DNA of 64,000 nt from Methylocaldum sp. 14B (GTDB taxonomy: Bacteria > Pseudomonadota > Gammaproteobacteria > Methylococcales > Methylococcaceae), in assembly GCF_002005105.1 (NCBI RefSeq), contig NZ_MSCV01000012.1, forward strand, positions 1 to 64,000. The letters are read 5' to 3'. The notes under the pieces were generated by a model. The model saw only the letters and a program-made list of their open reading frames with translations, made no database searches and was not told the DNA's origin. Each line of letters starts with the position of its first letter. Within the stretch, counting starts at the first letter, position 1. Positions 44,446-54,325 of the stretch are shown piece by piece. A program made the translations under genes and the position numbers.

Positions 44446-47369
44446 TGGCCGATTCCAGCCTCGACCACTGCGGATGCTGCGCGGGCCTCGACGCCGAGAC
44501 GCCGGCGCGCATCGACAACCCGCCCGGCCAGTCCGCCGTCGCCTACCGGGTCGGCGTGCACGCGAGCTTCAGGGAATCCCTGCTCGCCCGGCTTTCGAGC
44601 AGCGGCTTGCCGGCCCTCGCGGGGCTTACCACCCGGGACGGCGGCGATTTCACCATCGCCCTTTGCGATGCGCTGGCCACCACCCTGGACGTGCTGTCCT
44701 TCTATCAGGAACGCATTGCCAACGAGAACTTCCTGCGCACGGCGACCGAGCGCCGCTCGATTCTCGAACTGGCCCGCCTGATCGGCTACGAGCTCGCGCC
44801 CGGCGTGGCCGCCTCGACCTTTCTCGCCTTCACCCTGCAGGAGGTTCCGGGCAGTCCCGCGCTGGCCGCGGGTCCCGTGGAGATTCCGGTGGGTGCCAGG
44901 GTGCAGAGCGTGCCGGGTCCGGGCGAGCAGCCCCAGACCTTCGAGACCGTGGAGCCGGTGGAAGCCCGCGCCGAATGGAACGCCATTCCTGTGCAGACCT
45001 CGGTCCCCTGGCACCCGCGCTTCGGCGACCGCGAGCTGTGGCTGGCCGGAGTGGGCAACGGCGTGGGGGCGGGCGATGTCATCCTCGTGGTGGGCCAGGA
45101 GCGGCTCGACGATACCGGCAGCGAGCGCTGGGACGTCCGGCTGCTGACCCTCGTGGAGGAAGACAGGGAGAAACAGCGCACCCGGATCGTTTGGGATGAG
45201 CCGCTGGGCAGCACCAGCCCCCATGTCGAGCCGGCCGCCGCGGGTGCCACCGTCTACATCTTCCGCCAGCGCGCCGCGCTGTTCGGTCACAATGCGCCGG
45301 ACCCGCGTATCCTGTTCACCCCGAACAACCCCGCGCCCGAGGGTCTGCTTACGGCAAACGGGCAGCAGTGGGCTAACTTCGGGATTCAGGGTTCCCGAAT
45401 CGATCTCGACGCGGAGTATCCGAAAATCGTTCCGGGCAGCTGGATCGCCCTGGTCGCCGCGGCGCCGCCGCCCGATTCTGTGGATATCGGGATTCTGGGC
45501 CCCATCGAGTTGATTCCGGTGGCTTTCGCCAACTCGGCCGTGGCGTCACCGGTCGCTAGCGCACTCTCCTCGATGCCGTCGGGTTTAGCCAGTGCCGTTT
45601 CGTCGAAGCTCGCCGCAGGGTATGTGGAACTCTATCGCGCCCAATCCGTCGCGCATCTTTCCCGCCGCGACTACGGCTTGAGCGGGAAGATTACCCGCAT
45701 AGTGCCGGACACGACCGAAAACCTCGGCCTGTTCGGATTGCGCGAGACTTTGGTGTTGGCCCAGTCCGAGCCGCTGCCGGTGACCGGGACGCCGCTCGGG
45801 TTTCCTCTCTACGGCGATCTGCTCGCATTGGATCGACTCGGCCCGGGCATCGGCCCCGGCCGTCCGCTCGCGATCAGCGGCAAGCGCGCCCGAGTGCGGC
45901 TGCGCAAGGGCAGGAGCGCTGTGAACATGCCGCTCGTGAAAGGGGGCAGCGTAACCATCGAGGAAGGGGACTCCCTGCGCCTGGTGGCCGCGCCGGAGCG
46001 GAAATCCGGCGGCGCATGGCCGGTGCTGTCCCCGCCGCAGTTCGGCGAGCGGCTCGCGAATCCGGGCAGCGCTCAGTTGCGCCTCCGGCTGCTGGACCGG
46101 GACGGAAGGGAAGGCGTGCTGGAGGTGGCCACCGCGGCTATCGAAGCGGCGCCGCTGGAACCGGGCGACGAGGAAGTGTCGGAGATCGTTTTCGTCGGTG
46201 ACCTGGTGAGTTCCGTGAGCCAGGATCGCGACCGCAGCTACTTCACCCTCGCCTCGCCCCTCAAGCACGTCTACGACCGCGAGACCGTGCGCGTCAACGC
46301 CAACGTCGCGCGCGCCACCCACGGGGAAACGGTGAACGAGATCCTGGGCAGCGGCGACGCCCGCGTGGCCAACGCCGGCTTCGGCCTGCGCCAGGCGCCG
46401 CTCACCTTCGTGAGCGCGGCCACCCCGAGCGGGCGCCAGTCGACCCTGGCGCTGCGCGCCAACGATCTCCTCTGGCAGGAGGTTCCCAGCCTCTACGCCC
46501 GGGGGCCGAACGAGCGGGTGTACGAACTCGCCATCGACGACCAGGCGCGAGCCACGGTGCGGTTCGGCGACGGCATCGAGGGTGCCCGCCCGCCGTCCGG
46601 CGACCATAACCTGCGCGCCGCCTATCGCAAGGGCCTGGGGCTCGCGGGCAATGTCGCGGCGGGCAAGCTCACCACCCTGCTCTCGCGCCCACTGGGCGTT
46701 ACCGGCGCCACCAATCCCGAGCCGGCGGGCGGCGGGGAAGACCCGGAAGCCGAGGAGCGGGCGCGGGTCAACGCGCCGCTCACGGTGCTCACCCTGGAGC
46801 GGGCGGTATCGATCCGGGACTACCGGGATTTCGCCCGCGCCTTCGCCGGCATCGCCAAGGCCCACGCCCTGTGGCTGCCCAGCGGTCCGGCCCGCGGGGT
46901 GTTCCTCACCGTGGCGGGCGAGGAGGGGAGCGCCGTTCCCGCGAACGGCGATACGTTCCGCAACCTGCAGACGGCGTTGCGCCGCCATGGCGATCCGCTC
47001 CTGCCGCTGACCCTGGTCAGCTATCGCGACGCGCGGTTCCGGACGCGGCTGGCGGTGAAAGTCGCCGCCGAGGCCGAGCCGGAGCTGGTGCTTGCCGGCG
47101 TCGAAGCCCGCCTCAGGGAAGCCTTCGGCTTCGAGGCGCGCGGCTTCGGCCAGGGGGTCTCGGTGGACGAGGTGGCCGCCGTCGCCCAGGCCGTAACCGG
47201 CGTCGAGGCGGTGCACGTGGCCGAGCTGCACCGGAGCGACACGCCGGTTCCGAAATTCGCGCCCCGCCTGTTCGCGGCGCTGCCCGTGGCCTCCCTCGGC
47301 GCGGCGCCGCTGGCCGCCGAGCTGCTCACCCTGGACGCCGCGCCCCTGGTGCTGGAGACGATGTCATGA
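44445..47369 (+). CDS. Baseplate assembly protein (Afp12-like)
   Basis: 974 residues. The same architecture as the preceding gene: IALCDALATTLDVLSFYQERIANENFLRTATERRSILELARLIGYEL near the N-terminus, VRFGDGIEGARPPSG and gpJ-like AVSIRDYRDFARAFAGIAKAHA near 780-810. Starts at the ATG one base after the previous stop region (GTG 44442 is an alternative). The pair should form the wedge heterodimer around the hub. Confidence 0.88.
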   Translation: MADSSLDHCGCCAGLDAETPARIDNPPGQSAVAYRVGVHASFRESLLARLSSSGLPALAGLTTRDGGDFTIALCDALATTLDVLSFYQERIANENFLRTATERRSILELARLIGYELAPGVAASTFLAFTLQEVPGSPALAAGPVEIPVGARVQSVPGPGEQPQTFETVEPVEARAEWNAIPVQTSVPWHPRFGDRELWLAGVGNGVGAGDVILVVGQERLDDTGSERWDVRLLTLVEEDREKQRTRIVWDEPLGSTSPHVEPAAAGATVYIFRQRAALFGHNAPDPRILFTPNNPAPEGLLTANGQQWANFGIQGSRIDLDAEYPKIVPGSWIALVAAAPPPDSVDIGILGPIELIPVAFANSAVASPVASALSSMPSGLASAVSSKLAAGYVELYRAQSVAHLSRRDYGLSGKITRIVPDTTENLGLFGLRETLVLAQSEPLPVTGTPLGFPLYGDLLALDRLGPGIGPGRPLAISGKRARVRLRKGRSAVNMPLVKGGSVTIEEGDSLRLVAAPERKSGGAWPVLSPPQFGERLANPGSAQLRLRLLDRDGREGVLEVATAAIEAAPLEPGDEEVSEIVFVGDLVSSVSQDRDRSYFTLASPLKHVYDRETVRVNANVARATHGETVNEILGSGDARVANAGFGLRQAPLTFVSAATPSGRQSTLALRANDLLWQEVPSLYARGPNERVYELAIDDQARATVRFGDGIEGARPPSGDHNLRAAYRKGLGLAGNVAAGKLTTLLSRPLGVTGATNPEPAGGGEDPEAEERARVNAPLTVLTLERAVSIRDYRDFARAFAGIAKAHALWLPSGPARGVFLTVAGEEGSAVPANGDTFRNLQTALRRHGDPLLPLTLVSYRDARFRTRLAVKVAAEAEPELVLAGVEARLREAFGFEARGFGQGVSVDEVAAVAQAVTGVEAVHVAELHRSDTPVPKFAPRLFAALPVASLGAAPLAAELLTLDAAPLVLETMS

Positions 47370-49564
47370 GCTTCGACGCCGATACCCTGTTCCGGCTGCT
47401 GCCGGCCATCCACCGCATCCGCGACGCCGAGCTGGCCGCGGACCTCGAGGGTCTCCTGACCCCGGCGGAAGCCGCCGAACTCGCCGCCCTGGAGGCTTTG
47501 CCCAGTCCGACCGTCGCCGAGCAGGAGCGGATCGAGGCACTGCGCGGGAAAGCCGCCCAGGGGCCCCTCAAGGCCCTGCTGGCGGCCTTCGCGGACGAGT
47601 TCGCGGTCCTGGAGGAGAATCTCGACCAGCTCTACGACGACCTCTTCATCGAAACCTGCGCGGACTGGGCGATTCCCTATATCGGCGACCTGATCGGCTA
47701 CGAACCCTTGCACGCCCTGGGAGAGGCGCGCGGCTTGGCCCGCGCCGAGGTCGCCCACACCATCGCCCTGCGCCGCCGCAAGGGCACGGCGGCGGTGCTG
47801 GAGCAGCTCGCCCGCGACGTCACCGGGTGGAACGCCCGCGCGGTGGAGTTCTTCCAGTTGCTGGGGACCACCCAGTACATGAACCATCTCAGGCCGCACA
47901 GCCGGTACGCGCCCGACCTCCGGCAATGGGAGCCGCTGGCGCGGATCGGCACGGCCTTCGATTCGGCGGCGCACACCGTGGACGTCCGGCGGATCGAGAG
48001 CCGGCGCGGGCGCTTCAACATCCCCAACGTGGGGATATTCCTCTGGCGACTCGACGCCTATCCGCATACCCGGAGCCCGGCGGTGCGGGTCGACGACCGG
48101 CGTTACCTGGCGAGCCCCCTGGGCCATCCGCTCCAGCTTTACGCCAACCCCGTGGCCGAGGACGAAATCACCCACCTGGCCGAGCCCATCAACGTGCCTG
48201 ACCCGATCGGCCGCCGGATGCTGGATGCCCGCAAGGCGCTTTATTACGGTTCGCGGGAATCGTCCGGGGCGGAGGTCGACAACGCCGAGCCCAGTCTCGT
48301 GCTGTACGCGGACGGCGTCGAGGTGCCCCGAGAAAGCGTCGTGGCCTGCAACCTGGCCGACGACGGCGCCGATTGGGCGCACGCGCCGCTTACCGGGAAC
48401 TTGCCCGACGGGACGACCCTGGGCGACAAGTACGGCATCGATCCCGTGCTGGGAAGGATCGCGCTGGGGGATTCCGTGGCCGTGCCCCAAAACCTCCAGG
48501 TCACCTATCACTACGGGTTCCCGGCGGACCTGGGCGGCGGCGAATATCCCCGCGAGCGCCGCGCCGACGCGCCGGGCGCTCTGGTGATCCGGGTGCCCGA
48601 CGACCACCCCACGATCCAGGCCGCCCTGGCCGCCCTGGCCGGCGACGGGGTGGTGGAAATCACCGACAGCGGGTGCTACGAGGAAACCCTGGCGGTGAAC
48701 GTGAATGCCGGCGGGCACGTGATCCTGCGGGCCGCCGGGCGGTGCCGGCCGACGCTGATCCTCGGCGGGGATTTCCCCGTCACGGGCGGGGCGGAAAGCG
48801 CCTTCACCCTGGAGGGGCTGCTGGTGGCCGGCGCGCGGCTGCACGTACCCGCTGCGGGCAACGAACTCGCGCGCCTGCGCATCGCCCATGCCACCCTGGT
48901 GCCCGGTTTGGCGCTGGACGGGGCGGGCGATCCCGTTTCACCGGGCGCCGCGAGCCTGGTAGCCGAACTGCCGGGTCTGGCCGTGGAACTGGAACGGGCG
49001 ATCGTGGGCGCCCTGCGGGTGGTGGAGGGGGCGAAACTCGCGGCTACGGATGCCATTCTTGATGCCAACGATCCCGCCGCCACGGCTTATTGCGCGCCGG
49101 ACGAGGTTTCGCCGGGCGGCGAACTTTCCCTCACCGCCTGCACCGCAATCGGCAAGATCAACGCGGACGCCGTGGGTCTTATTTCCAACAGCATCCTCCT
49201 GGCCCGCGCCACGCCGGGCGATACTCTGCCGCCGGTGTACGCGCGGCGCCGCCAGACCGGCTGCGTGCGTTTTTCCTATCTGCCCTTCGCCTCGCTGGTG
49301 CCGCGCCGCCATCGCTGTCAGCCGGAGAGCGCGGAGGGTGAGTCCGACATTGCTCCGCATTTCACCTCGCTGCGCTACGGCGTCCCGGCGTATTGCCAGC
49401 TCATGCGCAGCACTCCGGACGAAATCCGGCGCGGGGCGGACGACGAGAGCGAGATGGGCGCCTATCACGCGCTGTTCGCCGCCCAGCGCGAGGCCAATTT
49501 GCAGATTCGTCTGCGCGAATTTCTACGCGTCGGGCTGTCGTCCGGCGTTTTCTACGAGACTTGA
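47366..49564 (+). CDS. Phage tail protein I-like baseplate protein
   Basis: 732 residues. The N-terminal third resembles tail protein I/gp7-like wedge proteins (LFRLLPAIHRIRDAE ... LEENLDQLYDDLFIETCADWAIPYIGDLIGY ... ALRRRKGTAAVLEQLARDVTGW). The C-terminal two thirds are beta-rich with repeated short strands. GxxYGIDPVLGRIAL is typical of the family. ATGA coupling with the previous gene. Confidence 0.82.
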   Translation: MSFDADTLFRLLPAIHRIRDAELAADLEGLLTPAEAAELAALEALPSPTVAEQERIEALRGKAAQGPLKALLAAFADEFAVLEENLDQLYDDLFIETCADWAIPYIGDLIGYEPLHALGEARGLARAEVAHTIALRRRKGTAAVLEQLARDVTGWNARAVEFFQLLGTTQYMNHLRPHSRYAPDLRQWEPLARIGTAFDSAAHTVDVRRIESRRGRFNIPNVGIFLWRLDAYPHTRSPAVRVDDRRYLASPLGHPLQLYANPVAEDEITHLAEPINVPDPIGRRMLDARKALYYGSRESSGAEVDNAEPSLVLYADGVEVPRESVVACNLADDGADWAHAPLTGNLPDGTTLGDKYGIDPVLGRIALGDSVAVPQNLQVTYHYGFPADLGGGEYPRERRADAPGALVIRVPDDHPTIQAALAALAGDGVVEITDSGCYEETLAVNVNAGGHVILRAAGRCRPTLILGGDFPVTGGAESAFTLEGLLVAGARLHVPAAGNELARLRIAHATLVPGLALDGAGDPVSPGAASLVAELPGLAVELERAIVGALRVVEGAKLAATDAILDANDPAATAYCAPDEVSPGGELSLTACTAIGKINADAVGLISNSILLARATPGDTLPPVYARRRQTGCVRFSYLPFASLVPRRHRCQPESAEGESDIAPHFTSLRYGVPAYCQLMRSTPDEIRRGADDESEMGAYHALFAAQREANLQIRLREFLRVGLSSGVFYET

Positions 49565-49576
49565 GGAGCCCGAGCC

Positions 49577-52500
49577 ATGAGCTTCGACTGCAGCCGTTTC
49601 AGTTTTCACCCGTGGAAGGATTTCTTCGGGGTGGTGATGCAACAGGGGAGGGTGCAACTGGATTCCGACTGGAACGAGTGGGTGGCGGAGCTCGCGCGCC
49701 GCCTCCAGGCCGGGACGCTGGATACCGTGGGCCGCGCGGTGGTGCCCCGCACCACGCCCAACGGCTTCCGCATCCTCGCCACCGCCGGGGCGTTGACCAT
49801 AGGTCCGGGACGCCTGTATGTGGACGGCCTGCTGGCGGAGAATCACGGCGCACAGCCCGCGCAGTGGGACGCCACGCTCGCCGAACTCACCGGCACCGGC
49901 GACGTGCCGTTTTTCGGGCAGCCGTACCTGCCGTTCAACGCGACCGATCAGGCCGCGCCTGCCGATATCTTCAACCGTCCGGTGCTCACGGGGGGGCCGC
50001 ACCTGGTGTATCTCGACGTCTGGCAGCGCGAGGTCACCCACTTGCAGGAACCGCCCTTGGTCGAGAAGGCGGTGGGAGTGGACACCACGGCGCGCCTGCA
50101 AACCGTCTGGCAGGTGAAGGTGCTGGCCGGCATCGACAACGCCAATTGCGCCACGCCGGACGGCGAGGTGCCCGGCTGGGCGGCGGTCATCCGGCCCTCG
50201 GCGGGCCGGCTCACCAATTCCACGGGGGATGTGCCGGGCGATCCCAACCCTTGCCTGGTGCCGCCCACCGCGGGCTACAAGGGTTTGGAGAACCAGCTGT
50301 ACCGGGTGGAGATTCATCGCGGCGGCGGGCAGGGAACGGCCACCTTCAAGTGGTCGCGCGACAATGCCACGGTCGCCACCCGGGTCATCGAGATCCACGG
50401 GGGCAACCGGCTGGCGGTGGAGAGCGTCGGCCGTGACGAAGTGCTCGGCTTTCATGCCGGAGACTGGATCGAAATCCTGGACGACTGGCACGAGTTGCAC
50501 GGGAGACCCGGCCTGCTGCGGCGCATCCGGTCCGGCGACGGGGTGGACGCCGCCACCCGCTCGATCTTGCTCGAAGACGCGCTGCCCGCGGGACTCTTTC
50601 CCGTCGACGCCCAAGGCCGCACCGATGCTACCCGCCATACCCGCATCCGGCGCTGGGATCAGTCGGGGCTGGTGCGTCGCGCCGACGGTTCCACCTTCCA
50701 CGATCTGAACGCCTCGGCGAGCTCCGACGGCATTCCGCTGCCGCCGGTCGGCACCCAACTGGCGCTGGAGAACGGCGTTCTCGTCGAATTCGACCTGGAC
50801 CCGGCCGGCGGCGAATACCGGGCCGGCGATTACTGGGTGTTCGCGGCGCGCGTGGCGGACGGCAGCATCGAGCCGCTGGACTATGCTCCGCCCCGAGGGA
50901 TTCATCACCATTATGCCCGGCTCGCGGTGGTGACCCTGCCCGATAGCGAGACCGATTGCCGGGTATTCTGGCCGCCCGAAGCGGTGGGCGAGAGCTGCGA
51001 TTGCACCGTGTGCGTCCATCCCGAGGGACATAACGCGGGCACCGCGACCATCCAGCAAGCCATCGACAGCATCCGCCAGCGCGGCGGCACCATCTGTCTG
51101 GATGCCGGGACTTACCGGCTGGATGCCCCGCTCAACCTGGAAGGCGTCCGTTCCCTGAGGATACGCGGTCAGGGATGGCAGACCCTCCTGCAGGGCACCG
51201 CCGCCGGGCCCCTGGTGCGGATCGCCCAGGGCGTCGGCGTGACCGTCGAGAACCTGGCCCTGGCCGGGGCGGCCGCCGGCGGAGGCACGACCGCGCTGAT
51301 CGAGGTTGCGGCCTGCATCGATCTGCACCTGGTGCACCTGGCCGTGCTCGCTGTGGCGGCCGGCGATGCGACCTCCGCCGCGGTGGGCCTCTCGGGCGCG
51401 GTGCTCGCCGCGTCGATCCGCGATTGCACCCTGGTTGCCGAGCAGGGCGTGGCGGCCCTGACCGGGGAGCGCAATTATCTCCTCACCGGGCAATGCCGGG
51501 TGACCGACAACGTGTTTCTGTGCAGCCAGCGGGGTGTGAGTTTCGCCGGCATGAGCCTCCATTACGGCGAACTGCGGCTGGCGGGCAACCTGTTGCTCGG
51601 CTGCTCCCAGGCGGGCGTCGTGGTGATGGGCGGAGCGCTGCCGGCGGCGAGCATCGCCATCGCCGGCAACCTCATGCACATTACCGGCGCCGGGGTGGTC
51701 GCGGGCACCGACGGCTTGCGCATCGTCGACAACGAAATCGTGGGCTCGGGCGAGGCAGCGGCGGACGGCATCGTGCTGGAACCCGGCCTGGACAAGGTTT
51801 CCATCGATCGGGTCATGATCCACGGCAACCGGATTCGCGGACTACGCGGCAACGGCCTGGCGATCCGCCAAACGCTGGGCAGGGCCATGATCAAGTCCAA
51901 CGTCATCGAGGACACGGGACTCGGCGCGCTGGTCATGGAGCGCAAGGCCGGCGCCGCCTATCTGTGCCTGGAAAACAACCAGTTTTCGAACCTGGGGGCG
52001 GGATTCAATCAGGAGGGTCGGCCGTTTTTCGGCGTGCTCCTGACGGATGTCGCGCGGGCCGATGTGGTCAACAACCTGTTCGCCGGCGTCGCCCGTCAAG
52101 CCGCCCAGAGCCCGCTGCGCGCGGCACTGCTGGCGGTGGCTTCGGGGGAACTGCGGGTGGCGGGCAACCGGATGTTCGGCATCGGCCCCCAGAGCTTCCT
52201 GGGGCGCACCGTGGGATTGGCGGTGGGCGCCAGCTTCAGCCAACTGGCGGTGGAAGACAACTCGCTGGCGCGCCTGGAGGGGACCGAAACCACGAGTGCC
52301 GCCGCCTGGCAAGCGATCGTCGTCGCCCCGTCCGGCGCGGCGCAGGGCGGACCCGCGGGCGGGACTACGGTGACCGCGCCGGGGGTGATGGTCTTGCCCG
52401 TGAAGGAAGGCTACCTCTACCTGAGCGCCTTTCGGGCGCGCATCCTGGCGAGCCTGGCGCGCGGCAATACCAGCTTGCGGGGAAACCGCCTTCGCGGGAC

Positions 52501-52792
52501 GCTTACGGTAATGCCTTTGGTGGAAATCGATGACGTGCTGAGCTGTCTCTTCGATCAGAACGATGCCGAACTGAGCAGTGTCGTCACCGCAGGACCGGCG
52601 CCGCTGGTCGGGCGCATCGGCTGCGATCACGCGAGCGTGGCCAACAACCGTCTGGTCGGCGTGACCGAATTTCCGACCCTGTCGCTGACCGCGAGAAATT
52701 TTGCGGTCCTCGGCAACTTGACCAGCGGTGCCATCCAGGTCAACGGAACGGCGTTGCCGGCACCGTGGAACGCATTAAATGTCCATATTTAG
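49577..52792 (+). CDS. DUF6519/right-handed beta-helix protein, putative fibre
   Basis: 1071 residues. An N-terminal DUF6519 region (FDCSRFSFHPWKDFFGVVMQQGRVQLDSDWNEW ... YKGLENQLYRVEIHRGG ... ATFKWSRDNATVATRVIEI) is followed from about 480 by a long right-handed parallel beta-helix (TIQQAIDSIRQRGGTICLDAGTYRLDAPL, then repeated VxxNxxxG turns to about 1060). Beta-helices of this type are common in phage receptor-binding or baseplate-shield proteins. It is the only fibre candidate in the locus (inference). Confidence 0.8.
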   Translation: MSFDCSRFSFHPWKDFFGVVMQQGRVQLDSDWNEWVAELARRLQAGTLDTVGRAVVPRTTPNGFRILATAGALTIGPGRLYVDGLLAENHGAQPAQWDATLAELTGTGDVPFFGQPYLPFNATDQAAPADIFNRPVLTGGPHLVYLDVWQREVTHLQEPPLVEKAVGVDTTARLQTVWQVKVLAGIDNANCATPDGEVPGWAAVIRPSAGRLTNSTGDVPGDPNPCLVPPTAGYKGLENQLYRVEIHRGGGQGTATFKWSRDNATVATRVIEIHGGNRLAVESVGRDEVLGFHAGDWIEILDDWHELHGRPGLLRRIRSGDGVDAATRSILLEDALPAGLFPVDAQGRTDATRHTRIRRWDQSGLVRRADGSTFHDLNASASSDGIPLPPVGTQLALENGVLVEFDLDPAGGEYRAGDYWVFAARVADGSIEPLDYAPPRGIHHHYARLAVVTLPDSETDCRVFWPPEAVGESCDCTVCVHPEGHNAGTATIQQAIDSIRQRGGTICLDAGTYRLDAPLNLEGVRSLRIRGQGWQTLLQGTAAGPLVRIAQGVGVTVENLALAGAAAGGGTTALIEVAACIDLHLVHLAVLAVAAGDATSAAVGLSGAVLAASIRDCTLVAEQGVAALTGERNYLLTGQCRVTDNVFLCSQRGVSFAGMSLHYGELRLAGNLLLGCSQAGVVVMGGALPAASIAIAGNLMHITGAGVVAGTDGLRIVDNEIVGSGEAAADGIVLEPGLDKVSIDRVMIHGNRIRGLRGNGLAIRQTLGRAMIKSNVIEDTGLGALVMERKAGAAYLCLENNQFSNLGAGFNQEGRPFFGVLLTDVARADVVNNLFAGVARQAAQSPLRAALLAVASGELRVAGNRMFGIGPQSFLGRTVGLAVGASFSQLAVEDNSLARLEGTETTSAAAWQAIVVAPSGAAQGGPAGGTTVTAPGVMVLPVKEGYLYLSAFRARILASLARGNTSLRGNRLRGTLTVMPLVEIDDVLSCLFDQNDAELSSVVTAGPAPLVGRIGCDHASVANNRLVGVTEFPTLSLTARNFAVLGNLTSGAIQVNGTALPAPWNALNVHI

Positions 52793-52807
52793 GTAAGGAG
52801 TGAATTC

Positions 52808-53305
52808 ATGCGTGTCATTACGCTCAGGAGCGAAGCCAATATCGGTGCCCTGGCCGATCGCCTCTTCGCCAATCTCACGCCGGAAACGCGCAAGGTCGCC
52901 GAGGCATCGCTGCTCAAGGCCAACCCCCATCTTGCCCGCGCTGACGCCTTCAAGCCGGGCGCGGTGGTGCGGCTCCCCGAAGTGTCGGGCGTGAAGCCCA
53001 AGCCGTCGGCGGCTAACAAGGATCCGCGCGACGATCTGATCGACGGCCTCCGGGAGGCGGTGTCCGGTTATCGCGCCCGCTTGGCGGCGGGGCTGGAAAC
53101 CGAGAACGGCGAAATCAAGGCCCAACTGGAACTGCTCAAGCAGCGCGAGGTCGCGGCCTTGCTGAAGAACGTGCCGGGCGCGGAGGAACTGGCCAAGGAT
53201 CTTACCGATTCGCTGAAACAGGCGGCCAAGACATTGCCGCAAGACATGAAACGCCAGGAGGAGGTGTTCGCCCAGATCGAAAAGGATCTTTCCTCCCTCG
53301 TCTGA
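52808..53305 (+). CDS. Last eCIS gene, LysM/tail X-like small protein
   Basis: 165 residues. The N-terminal 60 residues (LADRLFANLTPETRKVAEASLLKANPHLARADAFKPGAVVRLPEV) resemble a LysM/tail-X unit; the rest is a charged helix pair (YRARLAAGLETENGEIKAQLELLKQREVAALLKN). GGAG site 8 bases before ATG. Ends the operon; no clear terminator follows. Confidence 0.7.
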   Translation: MRVITLRSEANIGALADRLFANLTPETRKVAEASLLKANPHLARADAFKPGAVVRLPEVSGVKPKPSAANKDPRDDLIDGLREAVSGYRARLAAGLETENGEIKAQLELLKQREVAALLKNVPGAEELAKDLTDSLKQAAKTLPQDMKRQEEVFAQIEKDLSSLV

Positions 53306-53390
53306 TCGAACGGCTTTTCTAACCTTTTCACAAACTCGCTACCGGTTCCGGCAGTCTATTTAGGGGAAAGCAGTCACGAGGTAGCGAGCA

Positions 53391-53897
53391 GTGGACGCGT
53401 TTCTCAACATCGATTGGGCGGAACTCTTCATCCCGAGCGCTCCCGTCGCGGAGACGATCATTCGCGGGACGCTGGTCTACTGGTTCTTATTCCTGATCTT
53501 CCGCCTGATCATCAAGCGTGATATCGGCTCGGTTGCCGTCAGCGACCTCATCGTAGTGGTGATCATCGCCGATGCGGCACAGAACGCCATGGCGGCCGAT
53601 TACAAGTCCATCACCGACGCACTCATTTTGATCAGCACCATCGTGTTCTGGAATTTCCTGCTCGATTGGGCCGCTTACCGGTTCCGATGGATCGAGCGCG
53701 TCCTGGCACCTAAAGCGCTCGAACTGATAAAGGACGGGCGCATTCTGCATCGTAACTTGCGCCGAGAGTTCCTGACCGAGGAGGAACTGATGCGCAAGGT
53801 CCGCGAGAGTGGGGTAGCGGACCTGTCCCAGATACAGGCAGCCTACATGGAAGGGGATGGCACCATCAGCGTGGTTAAACCTAAAGACGGCGGTTGA
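53391..53897 (+). CDS. DUF421 (YetF-like) membrane protein
   Basis: 168 residues. Three membrane helices in the first 95 residues (VYWFLFLIFRLII; DLIVVVIIADAAQNAM; LISTIVFWNFLLDW) and a DUF421 C-terminal domain (LIKDGRILHRNLRREFLTEEELMRKVRESGVADLSQIQAAYMEGDGTISVVK). Function of the family is unknown, though members are linked to spore or stress membranes. GTG start with GAGG upstream; shorter than many YetF proteins. Unrelated to the eCIS by family. Confidence 0.85.
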   Translation: MDAFLNIDWAELFIPSAPVAETIIRGTLVYWFLFLIFRLIIKRDIGSVAVSDLIVVVIIADAAQNAMAADYKSITDALILISTIVFWNFLLDWAAYRFRWIERVLAPKALELIKDGRILHRNLRREFLTEEELMRKVRESGVADLSQIQAAYMEGDGTISVVKPKDGG

Positions 53898-53952
53898 CCG
53901 CTTCGATGGCTAAATAAGCTCTTATGAGAGAACCCCTTTATAGCCATCGGGG

Positions 53953-54114
53953 GTCTCACCCTTTGGGTGACGTTGCTACGCACCCGATTGCACGGCGGGC
54001 GGGCCGCCTGGCGGTGTTGCTCCTCGTTGCGGGAGACTACCCCGCGGCCTCGTCGCGCCTTGCCATCCGACCCGCCCGCCGCACACTCGAGCACGTCCAA
54101 CCGCCGTTTTTAGG
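53953..54114. repeat. 160-bp dispersed repeat, second copy
   Basis: Inverted relative to 11095-11256. Both contain the blocks CGCACCCGATTGCACG, GGGCCGCCTGGCGG, CGGCCTCGTCGCG and CACTCGAG (or the complements). Conserved well beyond a simple palindrome, with a few base differences. Confidence 0.7.
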
Positions 54115-54325
54115 TTAAACGGGACTCGTGAATATCGTTGTCCTAAGAAGCCGTCTTCAAACTGCTACGCGCTGCAATATCCGCCTTGTTCAAGGAGGCG
54201 AACCGCCGATGAAAAACAGCCTTGCACATCCCTGCAATCCGCCACTGCGGGCTGCTCCGCCGCAAAGTGTGGGACAGGCGAGTCCAGCATCAATCGCGAA
54301 CCGACCCTATTTGTCTGCTGCTTCG

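Noticed and set aside
25602-53305. Prophage or type VI secretion locus
   Set aside because: No head, terminase, integrase or lysis genes, and no TssJLM membrane complex or ClpV; DUF4157, DUF4255 and the AAA+ ATPase point to eCIS.
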